A stretch of 35,082 bases of DNA, taken from a virus. The DNA lies in IMG/VR virus record IMGVR_UViG_3300007960_000080, positions 1-35,082 of that record; one strand, given 5' to 3'. The notes under the pieces are model-generated. The model worked only from the letters and a program-made list of their open reading frames with translations. It did not search any database and had not been told where the DNA came from. A program made the translations under genes and the position numbers. Shown piece by piece: positions 9,798 to 17,900 of the stretch. The stretch's first letter is position 1; each line of letters starts with the position of its first letter.

Positions 9798-10127
9798 TTA
9801 GTTTTTCTTAACTTTGACAATAGTACCTATTGGTCGTCCGTATTTAAGAGCTGTTCTTTCTATAAATAGACTAGCAGCTTGTTTAGAATGACCATTGTTA
9901 AGATGTTCAATATGATTAACATTATTAACAATACTTGGTCCAAATAAGCCTGGAATTACACTCCAGCCAGCTCTTGCTTCTCCAGTATCAATAGGTGTTT
10001 TTGACACAAGATCTGCTTTCATTGTATTAGCAGTTATTAGTAATTTTGTCTGAATTTCTTTATTTTGTTCTTTTTCAATTTTCTTAAATTCACTATTTAT
10101 GCCCTTGAGAGCTATTTTTACAGTCAT
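9798..10127 (-). CDS. HK97 gp10-like minor tail / tail completion protein
   Basis: A 109-residue protein with the features of the gp10-like family: a helical N-terminus (EFKKIEKEQNKEIQTKLLIT), the motif SKTPIDTGEARAGWSV, then VNHIEHLNNGHSKQA, and a final strand segment with RPIGTIVKVKK. Family members act in tail completion or at the head-tail interface, where the HIEHLNNG loop is conserved. The gene is normally close to the tail terminator; here it comes after the chaperones and just before the tape measure, a variant order. It starts in an ATGA overlap with the GT frame. A terminator-like hairpin follows six bases after its stop. Confidence 0.75.
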   Translation of the reverse strand: MTVKIALKGINSEFKKIEKEQNKEIQTKLLITANTMKADLVSKTPIDTGEARAGWSVIPGLFGPSIVNNVNHIEHLNNGHSKQAASLFIERTALKYGRPIGTIVKVKKN

Positions 10128-10465
10128 TTTAAGTCCTCAAAATTAAGTTGAACACCACCTTTAGCTCTAAGTAATCTAGATAGCATTTGAGAACCTTTTA
10201 ATGTTGCCAATGCGTCTTTATTTTGATTTTCACGAATAACAGGAGCAAGGCTGGGAAACACATTCTCAGGTTTCTCATTAGTTCCAAAAGATTTCATAAT
10301 ATAAAAAGTTCTGAGATCTTCTTTCCAGCCCAGTGGTCTTCTATCAAAATAAGCCATCCAGCCAATAAACTCATCATAAGGCATTTCTTGTTGAAGCTTG
10401 TAAAGAGGTGTCTTTAGAGTATATGCTATTTCATATAATAACATATCCTCTTCAGACAATACTAC
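10124..10465 (-). CDS. T-like extension of the tail chaperone, made by -1 frameshift (GT)
   Basis: This frame encodes 111 residues after the shift site, plus two linking valines. It lacks a good start of its own: the first start-like codon is a TTG at 10459 with no suitable ribosome site. The sequence EMPYDEFIGWMAYFDRRPLG at about residues 25-44 is the conserved core of phage minor tail T proteins (helix ending in a Trp, then a Pro-Gly turn), which links the chaperone to tail-tube subunits. Only the fusion is expected to be made, at a low ratio to G. The TGA overlaps the next ATG (ATGA). Confidence 0.85.
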   Translation of the reverse strand, partial: VVLSEEDMLLYEIAYTLKTPLYKLQQEMPYDEFIGWMAYFDRRPLGWKEDLRTFYIMKSFGTNEKPENVFPSLAPVIRENQNKDALATLKGSQMLSRLLRAKGGVQLNFEDLK

Positions 10466-10764
10466 TTTCCCCTTTGAGGGTCCATTCCTGAATACTTCAT
10501 AATCTCATTAGTAAGAGTTGAAAGCTCCTCTACAGGAAAACTATCAAAATCTTCATCTGAAAGTTCTAAAGCCTCAGGGACAGACATTTTGATAACAGAT
10601 TTCATAATTTCAAAACCATCTTCATCAGCATCTCCCCTATCAGCATTTGCCTGAGTCAATATTTGAATCTCCATGACTTGAGATACCGTAAGCTTTGAAA
10701 TTACTAATTGTTCACCCATAAAATTAACTTTTTTGGTGATTTTCTTACCAACTAAATTCTTCAT
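10462..10764 (-). CDS. Tail assembly chaperone (lambda G-like)
   Basis: A 100-residue protein. I place the start at ATG 10764, one base after the previous stop, rather than at 10809, which would overlap that gene by 44 bases. It has an N-terminal strand region (KKITKKVNFMGEQLVISKLT) and a helical C-terminal part (SVPEALELSDEDFDSFPVEE, then LSTLTNEIMKYSGM), matching phage tail-assembly chaperones. These bind the tape measure before the tube polymerises around it. The gene ends AGG GGA AAG TAG, containing the slippery heptamer G-GGA-AAG in the correct phase, so some ribosomes should shift -1 into the next frame. Confidence 0.85.
   Translation of the reverse strand: MKNLVGKKITKKVNFMGEQLVISKLTVSQVMEIQILTQANADRGDADEDGFEIMKSVIKMSVPEALELSDEDFDSFPVEELSTLTNEIMKYSGMDPQRGK
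10465..10471 (-). other. Programmed -1 ribosomal frameshift site (GGGAAAG)
   Basis: The minus strand reads CAA AGG GGA AAG TAG at the end of the G-like gene. The heptamer G GGA AAG has the X-XXY-YYZ phase and is the same heptamer used between lambda G and T. Slipping back one base gives GGG AAA GTA GTA TTG, which runs directly into the open frame at 10124-10459. The predicted fusion has 100 residues of G, two valines, and the 111-residue T-like part, about 213 in total. Confidence 0.88.
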
Positions 10765-10765
10765 T

Positions 10766-11002
10766 TTATTCACTCTTGAAGTCTTTGGAATATTGATATT
10801 GGAAGTCATCTAATTGCTTCCTCATTGCATGTAAATGGCCTAGTGTTTTAAATACTTCTTGCGATTTAGATTGATCATCTTCAAATTCAGACACTCGTTC
10901 AAAGGTTTTTCTAATGGAGATATCAATACTTTTACGCATATGTTTAGCAGTAGTTCTTAAAACATAACCCATACTAAATGGTTTCTGTAATTGATCGTTC
11001 AT
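10766..11002 (-). CDS. Small protein upstream of the tail chaperones
   Basis: A 78-residue mostly helical and charged protein (TAKHMRKSIDISIRKTFERV, then FEDDQSKSQEVFKTLGHLHA and MRKQLDDFQYQYSKDF). The ATG at 11002 has AGGA nine bases upstream. It ends TAAAATG, one base before the next start, so the two genes are coupled. Its position between the tube and the chaperone genes suggests a tail-assembly role, but no family is recognised and the function is unknown. Confidence 0.6.
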   Translation of the reverse strand: MNDQLQKPFSMGYVLRTTAKHMRKSIDISIRKTFERVSEFEDDQSKSQEVFKTLGHLHAMRKQLDDFQYQYSKDFKSE

Positions 11003-11023
11003 AAGATGTAATCCTAATAGATA

Positions 11024-11081
11024 AGGGGCACAGCTATGGGCGGCTGTCGTTTAAATAAACTTCGCCAGGGTTTATCCCCCT
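11024..11081 (-). other. Possible three-way-junction RNA element after the tail-tube gene
   Basis: In the 87-base gap after the tail-tube gene, the minus-strand RNA can pair AGGGG (11081-11077) with CCCCU (11028-11024), closing two internal hairpins: AUAAAC/GUUUAU (11075-11070 with 11060-11055, nine-base loop) and ACAGC/GCUGU (11047-11043 with 11034-11030, eight-base loop). No U-tract follows, so it is not a standard terminator. It could slow transcription, mark an RNA cut site or protect the upstream message. The fold is by eye; no energy was computed. Confidence 0.35.
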
Positions 11082-11089
11082 AAATATTA

Positions 11090-11677
11090 TTAGACGGTGA
11101 AAGCACCCTGAAAGTCGGACTGAACTGACAGAGTCAGAGTGGCAGTATTACCATCAGTCAACTGTGGATTAACCTGCAAGGCTTCTACTTTACCATACCA
11201 AAAATACATACTATTCTCGACAGTGCCAAGACCGGTAGCAGCACCAACAGAGTCAGATGCATGGCCATCAGGATTAGCATTCAGAAGTGTGAAACGAAAG
11301 ACATAAGCCTTACCATCACCAACCATATCACCAAGAATAGTACCATCAGCCAGTTCAGCAGCTACAAAGTTGATCTGAATTTCCATAGAAGGGGCATCAG
11401 ACTGACCTTGGATCTGTTGTGAAGTAGAAGATCCATAGACAGGAACATTAACGATATTCGGAGGAGTACCCATAGAGGGGAACTCTCGAACATCAGTAAC
11501 ACGGACATAGGTATCAGTAGCTTTAGTGCCACCAATAGATGCGATTTCATTAGCAAACAGATCTTTTAGATCAGCTTCGCTCAAAGCATCATAACCAGTG
11601 CGGGTAATGTCCGTGGAAGGAACGGCGATCGATAAGTCAGAGAACATACCTGCGCCGATAGTGGAAATATGAGACAT
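11090..11677 (-). CDS. Major tail (tube) protein
   Basis: A 195-residue protein located between the tail terminator and the tail-assembly chaperones, as expected for the tube subunit of a siphovirus. It is beta-rich, with VRVTDVREFPSMGTPPNIVN, SMEIQINFVAAEL, YVFRFTLLNANPDG and a final strand region TATLTLSVQSDFQGAF. The GTPPNIVNVPVYG loop is typical of tube proteins of this group. The gene is visibly more G+C-rich than the tape-measure gene, in keeping with high copy number. It is followed by an 87-base structured gap before the lower-expression genes. Confidence 0.85.
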   Translation of the reverse strand: MSHISTIGAGMFSDLSIAVPSTDITRTGYDALSEADLKDLFANEIASIGGTKATDTYVRVTDVREFPSMGTPPNIVNVPVYGSSTSQQIQGQSDAPSMEIQINFVAAELADGTILGDMVGDGKAYVFRFTLLNANPDGHASDSVGAATGLGTVENSMYFWYGKVEALQVNPQLTDGNTATLTLSVQSDFQGAFTV

Positions 11678-12084
11678 TATTGAACTCCAAAATAATTAAA
11701 CGGTATTGAATAGGTTGCTCTGTAGAGCGAATGGTTTTCCTTATCTATTCCTAGAGGCTGCACAGAACTGTTTTGAAATTGAGTAACAGTTCCAGCATGT
11801 GTAGATAATGATTTACCTACAAGATAGTTATCTAACTTATCAGCTACTGCAAACAAAGGCTTAGGACCATTTCCTTTTGGAACAAAGACTTCAATAAGCA
11901 ATAATCCTGAAATCGATTTCAAATTAACACCAATATCACTTGGTAAGATATTAACTCGAATAAATTGATTACCAGGATCTACAGCAATAAAGTTAAAAGG
12001 ATATGTATTTATGCTCTCAGCTTTCCATGCTACACTATCGAAAACAGAAAAGATATCCTCTTGAAGGTCGATATATTTACCCAT
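11677..12084 (-). CDS. Tail terminator / tail completion protein
   Basis: A 135-residue protein directly upstream of the tail-tube gene, the usual place of the tail terminator. It has an N-terminal helix (LQEDIFSVFDSVAW), strands including FIRVNILPSDI and GLLLIEVFVPKGNGPKPLFA, a second helix (AVADKLDNYLVG) and a C-terminal strand pair (YRATYSIPFNYFG). This alpha/beta arrangement is the lambda gpU fold pattern: a hexamer that caps the tail tube and joins it to the head. The assignment combines fold impression and gene order. The stop overlaps the tube gene's ATG by one base. Confidence 0.72.
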   Translation of the reverse strand: MGKYIDLQEDIFSVFDSVAWKAESINTYPFNFIAVDPGNQFIRVNILPSDIGVNLKSISGLLLIEVFVPKGNGPKPLFAVADKLDNYLVGKSLSTHAGTVTQFQNSSVQPLGIDKENHSLYRATYSIPFNYFGVQ

Positions 12085-12086
12085 AA

Positions 12087-12464
12087 TCAGACCTCCTTAT
12101 ATAACTCTATTAAAGCTATATAACCATCATCTTTAATAGGTTGTCCAAGATTCCAATCATCAGAACCAATAGTCACATAATCATAACTAGTAACATCAGT
12201 TCCGAGATCTTCTCTTTTAAACATTATCTGCTTCTTAACTACATTACGAAGTTCATTACCACTTCTACGACCGGTACTTGCCTTTTTATTATCAATAACT
12301 ATAGCTTTAATAATTGTTGTAGTTTCTATTCCTTCTATGGGATCGCCAGTAGAAAAATCAAAACCACTAATAGGCTTTTTATTAAAAGTAACATCAATAG
12401 CGAGATCTTTGACAAGTATGAAAGCTCTTCGAAGATTGTTCTCGATTAAAGCTTTATAACTCAT
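12087..12464 (-). CDS. Head-tail joining / neck protein
   Basis: A 125-residue beta-rich protein coded between the adaptor and the tail terminator, a position usually held by a head-closure or stopper protein. Visible segments include ALIENNLRRAFILVKDLAID, then a strand pair with GIETTTIIKAIVIDNKKAST, KKQIMFKREDLGTDV and YVTIGSDDWNLGQPIKDDG. The pattern of a short OB-like barrel ending in a Trp-containing strand matches head-closure proteins in general form, but the call rests mostly on gene order. It overlaps the previous gene by one base and precedes the next by two bases. Confidence 0.65.
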   Translation of the reverse strand: MSYKALIENNLRRAFILVKDLAIDVTFNKKPISGFDFSTGDPIEGIETTTIIKAIVIDNKKASTGRRSGNELRNVVKKQIMFKREDLGTDVTSYDYVTIGSDDWNLGQPIKDDGYIALIELYKEV

Positions 12465-12943
12465 CAGTTAGCCCTCCACCAATGCCTAGCCCCTTGATTG
12501 ACAAGCAAAGGTTTTACCATACGCTTAACAAATGAAGGAATCTTAGATGCGCCAGTAATATTGATTAACTTAATAGGTCCAATTTCAAGTTCTTGAACAC
12601 TACCAGTATCATCTAAGAGACCGTCATTGTTAAGCAGGTGATAAGCAAGTTCGTAAGTAGCTTTAAGAATCCTATCAGGAACTTCAGTATCACTAAGATA
12701 TGCTGCAGCACCTAATTTAGGATCAAAGTATTGCCCAATTCTAGGAAAAGCTAAACTTTGAATATCGCTCACGGCTTGACCAGTCCAATCCAACTCATCT
12801 AGGAAAGCAGTAGCTGTTACTAAAGCCTTTTCTTTTTCAAGATCATCAGCTGCATCCCAAGCTGCAACATCAATTCTATCACCGAAATAAGTATTAGCAT
12901 CAGTAAGGTCTACGTATGAGTTTGTATTCTTGACAAGTGCCAT
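12464..12943 (-). CDS. Head-tail connector (DnaT-like/gp6-type adaptor)
   Basis: A 159-residue protein starting 14 bases after the major capsid gene. The opening SYVDLTDANTYFGDRIDVAAW, followed by helices with KALVTATAFLDELDWTGQAV and FPRIGQ, is typical of the head-tail adaptor family often labelled DnaT-like in phage annotations, despite having no replication role here. The helix PDRILKATYELAYHLLNN and the C-terminal Trp/Arg tail (GARHWWRAN) fit a ring protein beneath the portal. The stop overlaps the next ATG by one base. Confidence 0.8.
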   Translation of the reverse strand: MALVKNTNSYVDLTDANTYFGDRIDVAAWDAADDLEKEKALVTATAFLDELDWTGQAVSDIQSLAFPRIGQYFDPKLGAAAYLSDTEVPDRILKATYELAYHLLNNDGLLDDTGSVQELEIGPIKLINITGASKIPSFVKRMVKPLLVNQGARHWWRAN

Positions 12944-12957
12944 AAGCTGACTCCAAA

Positions 12958-14154
12958 TTAGCTGTGGAAGATAGGCAGAATACCAAGAGACAATGCAGAA
13001 TCAGCCTTACGAATCCAAGTACCAGTGGTATTAGCCAAAGTGTCTGCAATATCAGTAAGCAGAGTAGGTGTGTTGTTATCAATACCATATTGATACATAG
13101 CATCAGAGGGGAATGAATCCTGAGAACCAGCCCAATTATAGCCAGCAGGATGCGCAACATAGCCCCAACGATGCCAAATAGAGGTAGAACCACCACCTTT
13201 ATAAGAGGCAGGAGCGCGATCAATTTCCACAGGCATCGGCACATCCAGAGATTCCATAGCAATTGCACCTGGAAGTACAATAAAGGAAGTCTTAGTACCA
13301 ACAATATCAACACCAGCTCCAGTGTTCAGCTTAGCCAGTTCAGCAGCACTTAAACTCTGAGCTGCACGAGTCTGAATCAAACGAAACTTACCTTGGAAGA
13401 TGGTATCAAATTTAATATTACCGTCGACAACACCGTCCTGATCAACAAGATTAGCAGAACGCAGAGATGCCATTACTTCAGGAGAAGTAATAAGATAAGC
13501 ATATTCCGGCTCATAATCTTTATATGCCATACCAAAAGCATTCAAGAAACCAGCAGCACGCTGTGCACCACGTTCCATAGAAGCTACGGTATTGTCATAA
13601 GCTTTAACAACAGCATCAGAACCAAGATCTACATAAAAACCATACTTAGGATCAGTAGGATCATTCTCAAAGGTTTGACCACCTAAGCCAGTACCACCGC
13701 CACCAACAGCTGTACCATTGATAGCTTCAGAAATAGCCACACCTTTAAGAATAGCCAGAATAGCATTATGTTCATCCTGAGAACGATGCTCACCAAAATC
13801 ACGACCGATTTTAGCAAGACCATCCTGCTGAGTAACAACTTCCTGCATATTAACTTTAGTACCACCATACGTACGTACAGTTTTAACATAGTTAAGATAA
13901 TCAGAAGTATAAGTACTACCAGTACCATCAGCACTATCGGTCAAAGATGCAATATTAATAGTAGGATTCATTGGCTTGAACCAACGCATCTGACCAATAA
14001 AAGTTTCAGTATTGGTGTCAATCTGAGGATTTCCACTTACAATACCAGTGCCTGACAGCTTCTTAGCATTAGTATAGGCTTCATCAGTGTATGCGCTAAT
14101 AGCTTCTTGCAGAGCAAAATTGTCAGCGCCGCTTACATCAACACGTAAAGTCAT
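12958..14154 (-). CDS. Major capsid protein
   Basis: A 398-residue protein following the scaffold gene by 18 bases. It contains the layout of an HK97-fold capsid protein of the kind made with a separate scaffold: an N-terminal arm, YLNYVKTVRTYGGTKVNMQE at about 85-105, a long helix (DFGEHRSQDEHNAILAIL), a domain with YAYLITSPEVMASLR, and a C-terminal segment with SIWHRWGYVAHPAGYNW. The gene is richer in G+C than its neighbours by eye, as expected of the most highly expressed virion gene. No cleavage site or protease is evident, so maturation may occur without processing. The fold assignment is from context and pattern rather than a search. Confidence 0.87.
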   Translation of the reverse strand: MTLRVDVSGADNFALQEAISAYTDEAYTNAKKLSGTGIVSGNPQIDTNTETFIGQMRWFKPMNPTINIASLTDSADGTGSTYTSDYLNYVKTVRTYGGTKVNMQEVVTQQDGLAKIGRDFGEHRSQDEHNAILAILKGVAISEAINGTAVGGGGTGLGGQTFENDPTDPKYGFYVDLGSDAVVKAYDNTVASMERGAQRAAGFLNAFGMAYKDYEPEYAYLITSPEVMASLRSANLVDQDGVVDGNIKFDTIFQGKFRLIQTRAAQSLSAAELAKLNTGAGVDIVGTKTSFIVLPGAIAMESLDVPMPVEIDRAPASYKGGGSTSIWHRWGYVAHPAGYNWAGSQDSFPSDAMYQYGIDNNTPTLLTDIADTLANTTGTWIRKADSALSLGILPIFHS

Positions 14155-14172
14155 GTTTTAAATTTCCTTCAA

Positions 14173-14868
14173 TTAGCTTTTTCGTAGAGTTCCAGCTCTA
14201 GCTTTTGCCAATACCTCATCTTGAGACATATCGAAAATAGATTTGGAACTGGATGTATCAGTGTTATTCGATTCACCGCTACCGCCACCAGAATTAGCTT
14301 TGACTTTCAACAAGAAAGAATTATTTTCATTATCCATGAATTCTTTTACAAAATCAGTAACAGTTTTACCAGATTTATGTACCCAATTTCCATTATCATC
14401 CTGAGTTAACTCAGTAATGATTTCTCTAAAGGCCATTTCACTAGCAGAACTATTACGAAAATCATAACCACGAAGCTCATCACGAACACTAATATCACGT
14501 GTAAGTTCGACATTACGTTTTTCGAGAGCTGCACGTTTAGAACGTTCTTCAGCAAGATCACGCTCATAGAGCTCTTTATGCTTACCTTCTTCTTCTAAAC
14601 GTTTCCTTTCGGCTTCTTTCTCTTTCTGTTCAAATTCAGCAAGTTTAGTCATAGCTTCATCTCTAGAAGCATAAGCACTATCAAGTTTATCTTTCAAACT
14701 TTTAAACTCGGCATCAATTTGATCTTGGACTAACTTCTTAATATCAGGATTGTTCATATCAATAGTAGTACTTGTATTAGTAGTGTTAGTACTATTGTTA
14801 GTATTCTGATTCTGATTGTTAGTTGTTTCGTTGTTGTCAGTATTCTGATTATCAGTATTATCGGACAT
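14173..14868 (-). CDS. Scaffolding protein
   Basis: A 231-residue protein starting at ATG 14868, with AAAGGAAA upstream; a GTG at 14889 would add seven residues that read as the ribosome site itself, so I reject it. The first 40 residues are Asn/Thr/Gln-rich low complexity encoded by imperfect short DNA repeats. Residues about 45-130 form a long charged coiled coil (KLAEFEQKEKEAERKRLEEE, ERSKRAALEKRNVELTRDI). The C-terminus is a short helical domain (SIFDMSQDEVLAKARAG), typical of capsid-binding scaffold ends. Position immediately before the major capsid gene supports the role: it templates prohead assembly and is then lost. No prohead protease is encoded nearby. Confidence 0.85.
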   Translation of the reverse strand: MSDNTDNQNTDNNETTNNQNQNTNNSTNTTNTSTTIDMNNPDIKKLVQDQIDAEFKSLKDKLDSAYASRDEAMTKLAEFEQKEKEAERKRLEEEGKHKELYERDLAEERSKRAALEKRNVELTRDISVRDELRGYDFRNSSASEMAFREIITELTQDDNGNWVHKSGKTVTDFVKEFMDNENNSFLLKVKANSGGGSGESNNTDTSSSKSIFDMSQDEVLAKARAGTLRKS

Positions 14869-14977
14869 TTTATTTTCCTTTCTGAGCACGGCTCATTAGC
14901 GACACTATACACGGTATATGTCTTTGAAAATTCTTTTCAGGGTTTATATTCACCTGGGTTAATTTAACGGGGTTGAA
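14869..14977 (-). promoter_or_regulatory. Intergenic region with four short inverted repeats before the scaffold gene
   Basis: The longest non-coding gap in the window, 109 bases between the polymerase fusion and the scaffold gene. On the minus strand it reads through GGTTGA-T-TCAACC (14971-14983, containing the fusion's stop codon), GTTAA-A-TTAAC (14958-14968), TGAAAA-GAA-TTTTCA (14925-14939) and TATAC-CGT-GTATA (14906-14918). The last two are perfect 6- and 5-bp stems with three-base loops. It also holds ATAAACCCTG, shared with the gap at 11003-11089. A TATAGT sequence lies near the fourth repeat, but no convincing -35 box is seen. Probably a promoter, operator or RNA-processing region for the capsid genes. 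Confidence 0.45.
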
Positions 14978-17900
14978 TCAACCTACACCATACCAACCCA
15001 AGTCATCTTCGAAAACTTCTGGAATTTCTTTCAGAATATCTTCTTTCATTAAAATATCAGTATCTTTTAAAAGTCTACCGTCAATTCTAGATCGTCCAGG
15101 AATAGGAATCAATCCAGATTCAATAGCTTCTTCTAAATACTTATCATATATAGTTTTTGGAAGACCTCTCTTTCTCATTTCATCTAAAGTGTCTTTAATT
15201 ATATTTCGCTTTAAAGAATCAGCATAGATTTTTCTTAAAGCAGATCTTGCCGCCATAATATCAGCAGCATTACTAAAGAAAGCATCATGAATAGTAGATG
15301 TTGGAATACCATTCGCTTGACCCCATAAGTGAAAACGTTTCACAATAACAGCATCATTCGAATGATTTCCATTAACAGCAAAAGCAGTCCTTGCTTTAGT
15401 AGCATCAGCTATATCGTTAATTTTTCCAGATTTGTTAATAATCTGTTCCCACCAGGTAGCATCAGTTTTCTGAGGTACTTGTAAAATATTAGTAACCCAA
15501 TTACCATACTTATCTTTATACGTAAGTCTTTCTTCAAATACTTGTGTAAAATTCTGTTCAATGACTTTACCATCGAAGTTAACCCAAGGGACATTTGTCC
15601 AACTCTTAGGGAGCTTATTAGCTTTAAATACTTCAACTTCATTCACAGTTTTCAACTGAAGAAAATCTACTTGTAGATATTTAGCACCAGTGCGTCTTGT
15701 TTTAGGATCCGCTACACCATAAAGAATTTCAGATAAGAACCCATTATTTTTCCAAAATCCAAAGTTCTTTAAAACTTTTTCACTTAAAACTTCTCCTCTT
15801 TTAATGCCAAGAATTTGACTTACTGAATCAGGTAAGATATAGCCTTGTTCTTTATCACCTAATACAGTTTTCTTTATAATAGTTGTCCAATCAAAGGCAC
15901 TTTTAGAAGGTTTGGAATTCTGAAGATAATCTTCAGCTAATCTACCGAAGTATCTAGTAAAGGATTTTAAAATAGGAACTTGCTCTGCTAAGTGTTCACT
16001 CATAATACTAGCAATTTCTTTAAAATCATTAGGTGTAATGACGCGATTATATGATTTAGAGATTTTTTCTACAAGTTCTTTTGTATTCGGATCTAAAAAG
16101 TATAACTGGTCAAGAATGTCATCACCAGGATCAATACCTTTATTAAAGACATCTCTAACATTTACTCGAATAGCTCTTAGTTCGTCTGCAGTTTCAGGAT
16201 CAAATCTTTCATATCTAGCAATACGAGCAGATATCTCACTTAACACCTTATCTCTATCAGAAGCCTTAACTACTAAAGTGTCTGTGTCTCTATCAAGAAT
16301 TTTAGCAAGTTTACCTTCAACATTCATAATACCGGTACGTTCACCAGCACCATAGAATGTTACCATATTTTGAGCTTTAGCAGCCTTTCTTAAATCTTTC
16401 TCGGTCAAGTTTAGCTTTTGGTTAAGTTTTCTAAATTTAGGATCATTATATGTCGCAGCAGCAATTTCATCATATAATCTTTTCTTTTGATTGGTAGGAA
16501 TGACATTACTAAGTTCAGCAAGTTGTTTATTTCTTGTAGTAAGCGCGATAATCTGTGCTCCAGAAGACGATGCATCCTGTTCTAGGGCAAGAGCTGTTCT
16601 ATACTGCTCTAAAGCTCTTATAGAAGCATTAGAATAATCACCCTTCAAGTGTTTATCAATTTTAGCAGATTCAATAGCAAATCTAAAGAATTTACCAAGC
16701 TCTTCACCCTCAACCCTCGCTACCATCTCAGATTCGAGAATTTTACGAATATCTTGAGGTTTACCCCTGATCATTAGATTCCCGATTCTAACAAGCTCAG
16801 GACGCCATTTCTTTGCAATCTTCTGCCTGCCAGTAAAGCTTAAAGAATTGTATCGACCCTCAAAATAATCATCCAGACCACCTAAGAAAGCACCTATTTG
16901 GTCTTCATAATTACGAAAGCCAAGAATCCCTAAATTTCGTTCATGTGCTGTATTAAGGAATGGTCTAAAAGTTTCCCCAGATTGAGGGCCAATAAGCCCT
17001 CTATCATAGATACGAGCGCGATGATCGATAAAAGGATGGTTACTAAAAGAACGACCCGAACTACGTAACCAATCCATAGCTTTGAAGCGTTCATATGAAT
17101 CACCTCTTGATATTATATATTTTCGGTATTGATTTAAACCATCAAAGTATGCTGCTTTTCCTTTATCATCTTTAAAATTAAGAAGTTTAACTGTGAAATC
17201 ATAGAAATCTTCATCAATCTTGTATTCAGACTTAGCCGCCCAATTTAATGCTTTTACAAGATTTTTATCAATAAATTCTTCAGGAAAATCCGAAAAACTA
17301 GAAGTAGATGTGATAGGAATTCGAGTATCTTCGTATCCTATTCTATTCTTAATAAAGTAAGTTTTATAACCTTCTCGAAATACTAGACGATTTTTAGAAG
17401 AAGTAACACTAACTCGTAAACCTAATTCAACCTTTCTGGTGAGTTTAGCGTATTCTTGAATACGAGGATCTGTAATTCTAATATTATATGAAAAAGTATC
17501 ATAATATGGGCCGAAGTATTGCCCACTCATTCTACTCTTCATTCTACGTTTTTGAACACCAAATGTTTCTAGTTCATACAGTTTCTTAGCATTCTTAGAC
17601 TCTAGAATCTGTTTTCCTAATTTATGCCATTTAGTACGACTACCATTCAGATTAGCCATATTATATAGATCACGACCAATAGCAACAGCTAATTGATCGA
17701 AATCAGGAGAGTCGGCAAGACTCAATCTATGTGCAAATCGAAGATAGAACTGCTGTAATTCTGCATCACTTAATCTAGTTCTTACTCTAAGAGGGATATC
17801 AGGGTCTAAAAAACGTCTTAAATCCTTAGCAACTTTAGGGGCTATTCTGTCTTCCCACTTATTTTTTGCCCTAATATTACTAATAAAAGTATCATGCAAA

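Noticed and set aside
10765-10809. Longer start for the G-like chaperone at 10809
   Set aside because: It would overlap the preceding gene by 44 bases; the ATG at 10764 sits one base after that gene's stop in the usual coupled arrangement.
14763-14865. Possible CRISPR-like or tandem repeat array
   Set aside because: The short DNA repeats encode the Asn/Thr-rich N-terminus of the scaffold; units are irregular and lie within a coding frame.
14906-14940. Sigma-70 promoter around TATAGT in the gap before the scaffold gene
   Set aside because: The -10-like hexamer has no matching -35 hexamer at 16-18 bases, so I kept only the broader regulatory-region call.
12958-14977. Prohead protease near the scaffold and capsid genes
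   Set aside because: No separate protease gene or Ser/His catalytic motif can be seen in the scaffold or capsid proteins; the scaffold looks like a plain coiled-coil type.
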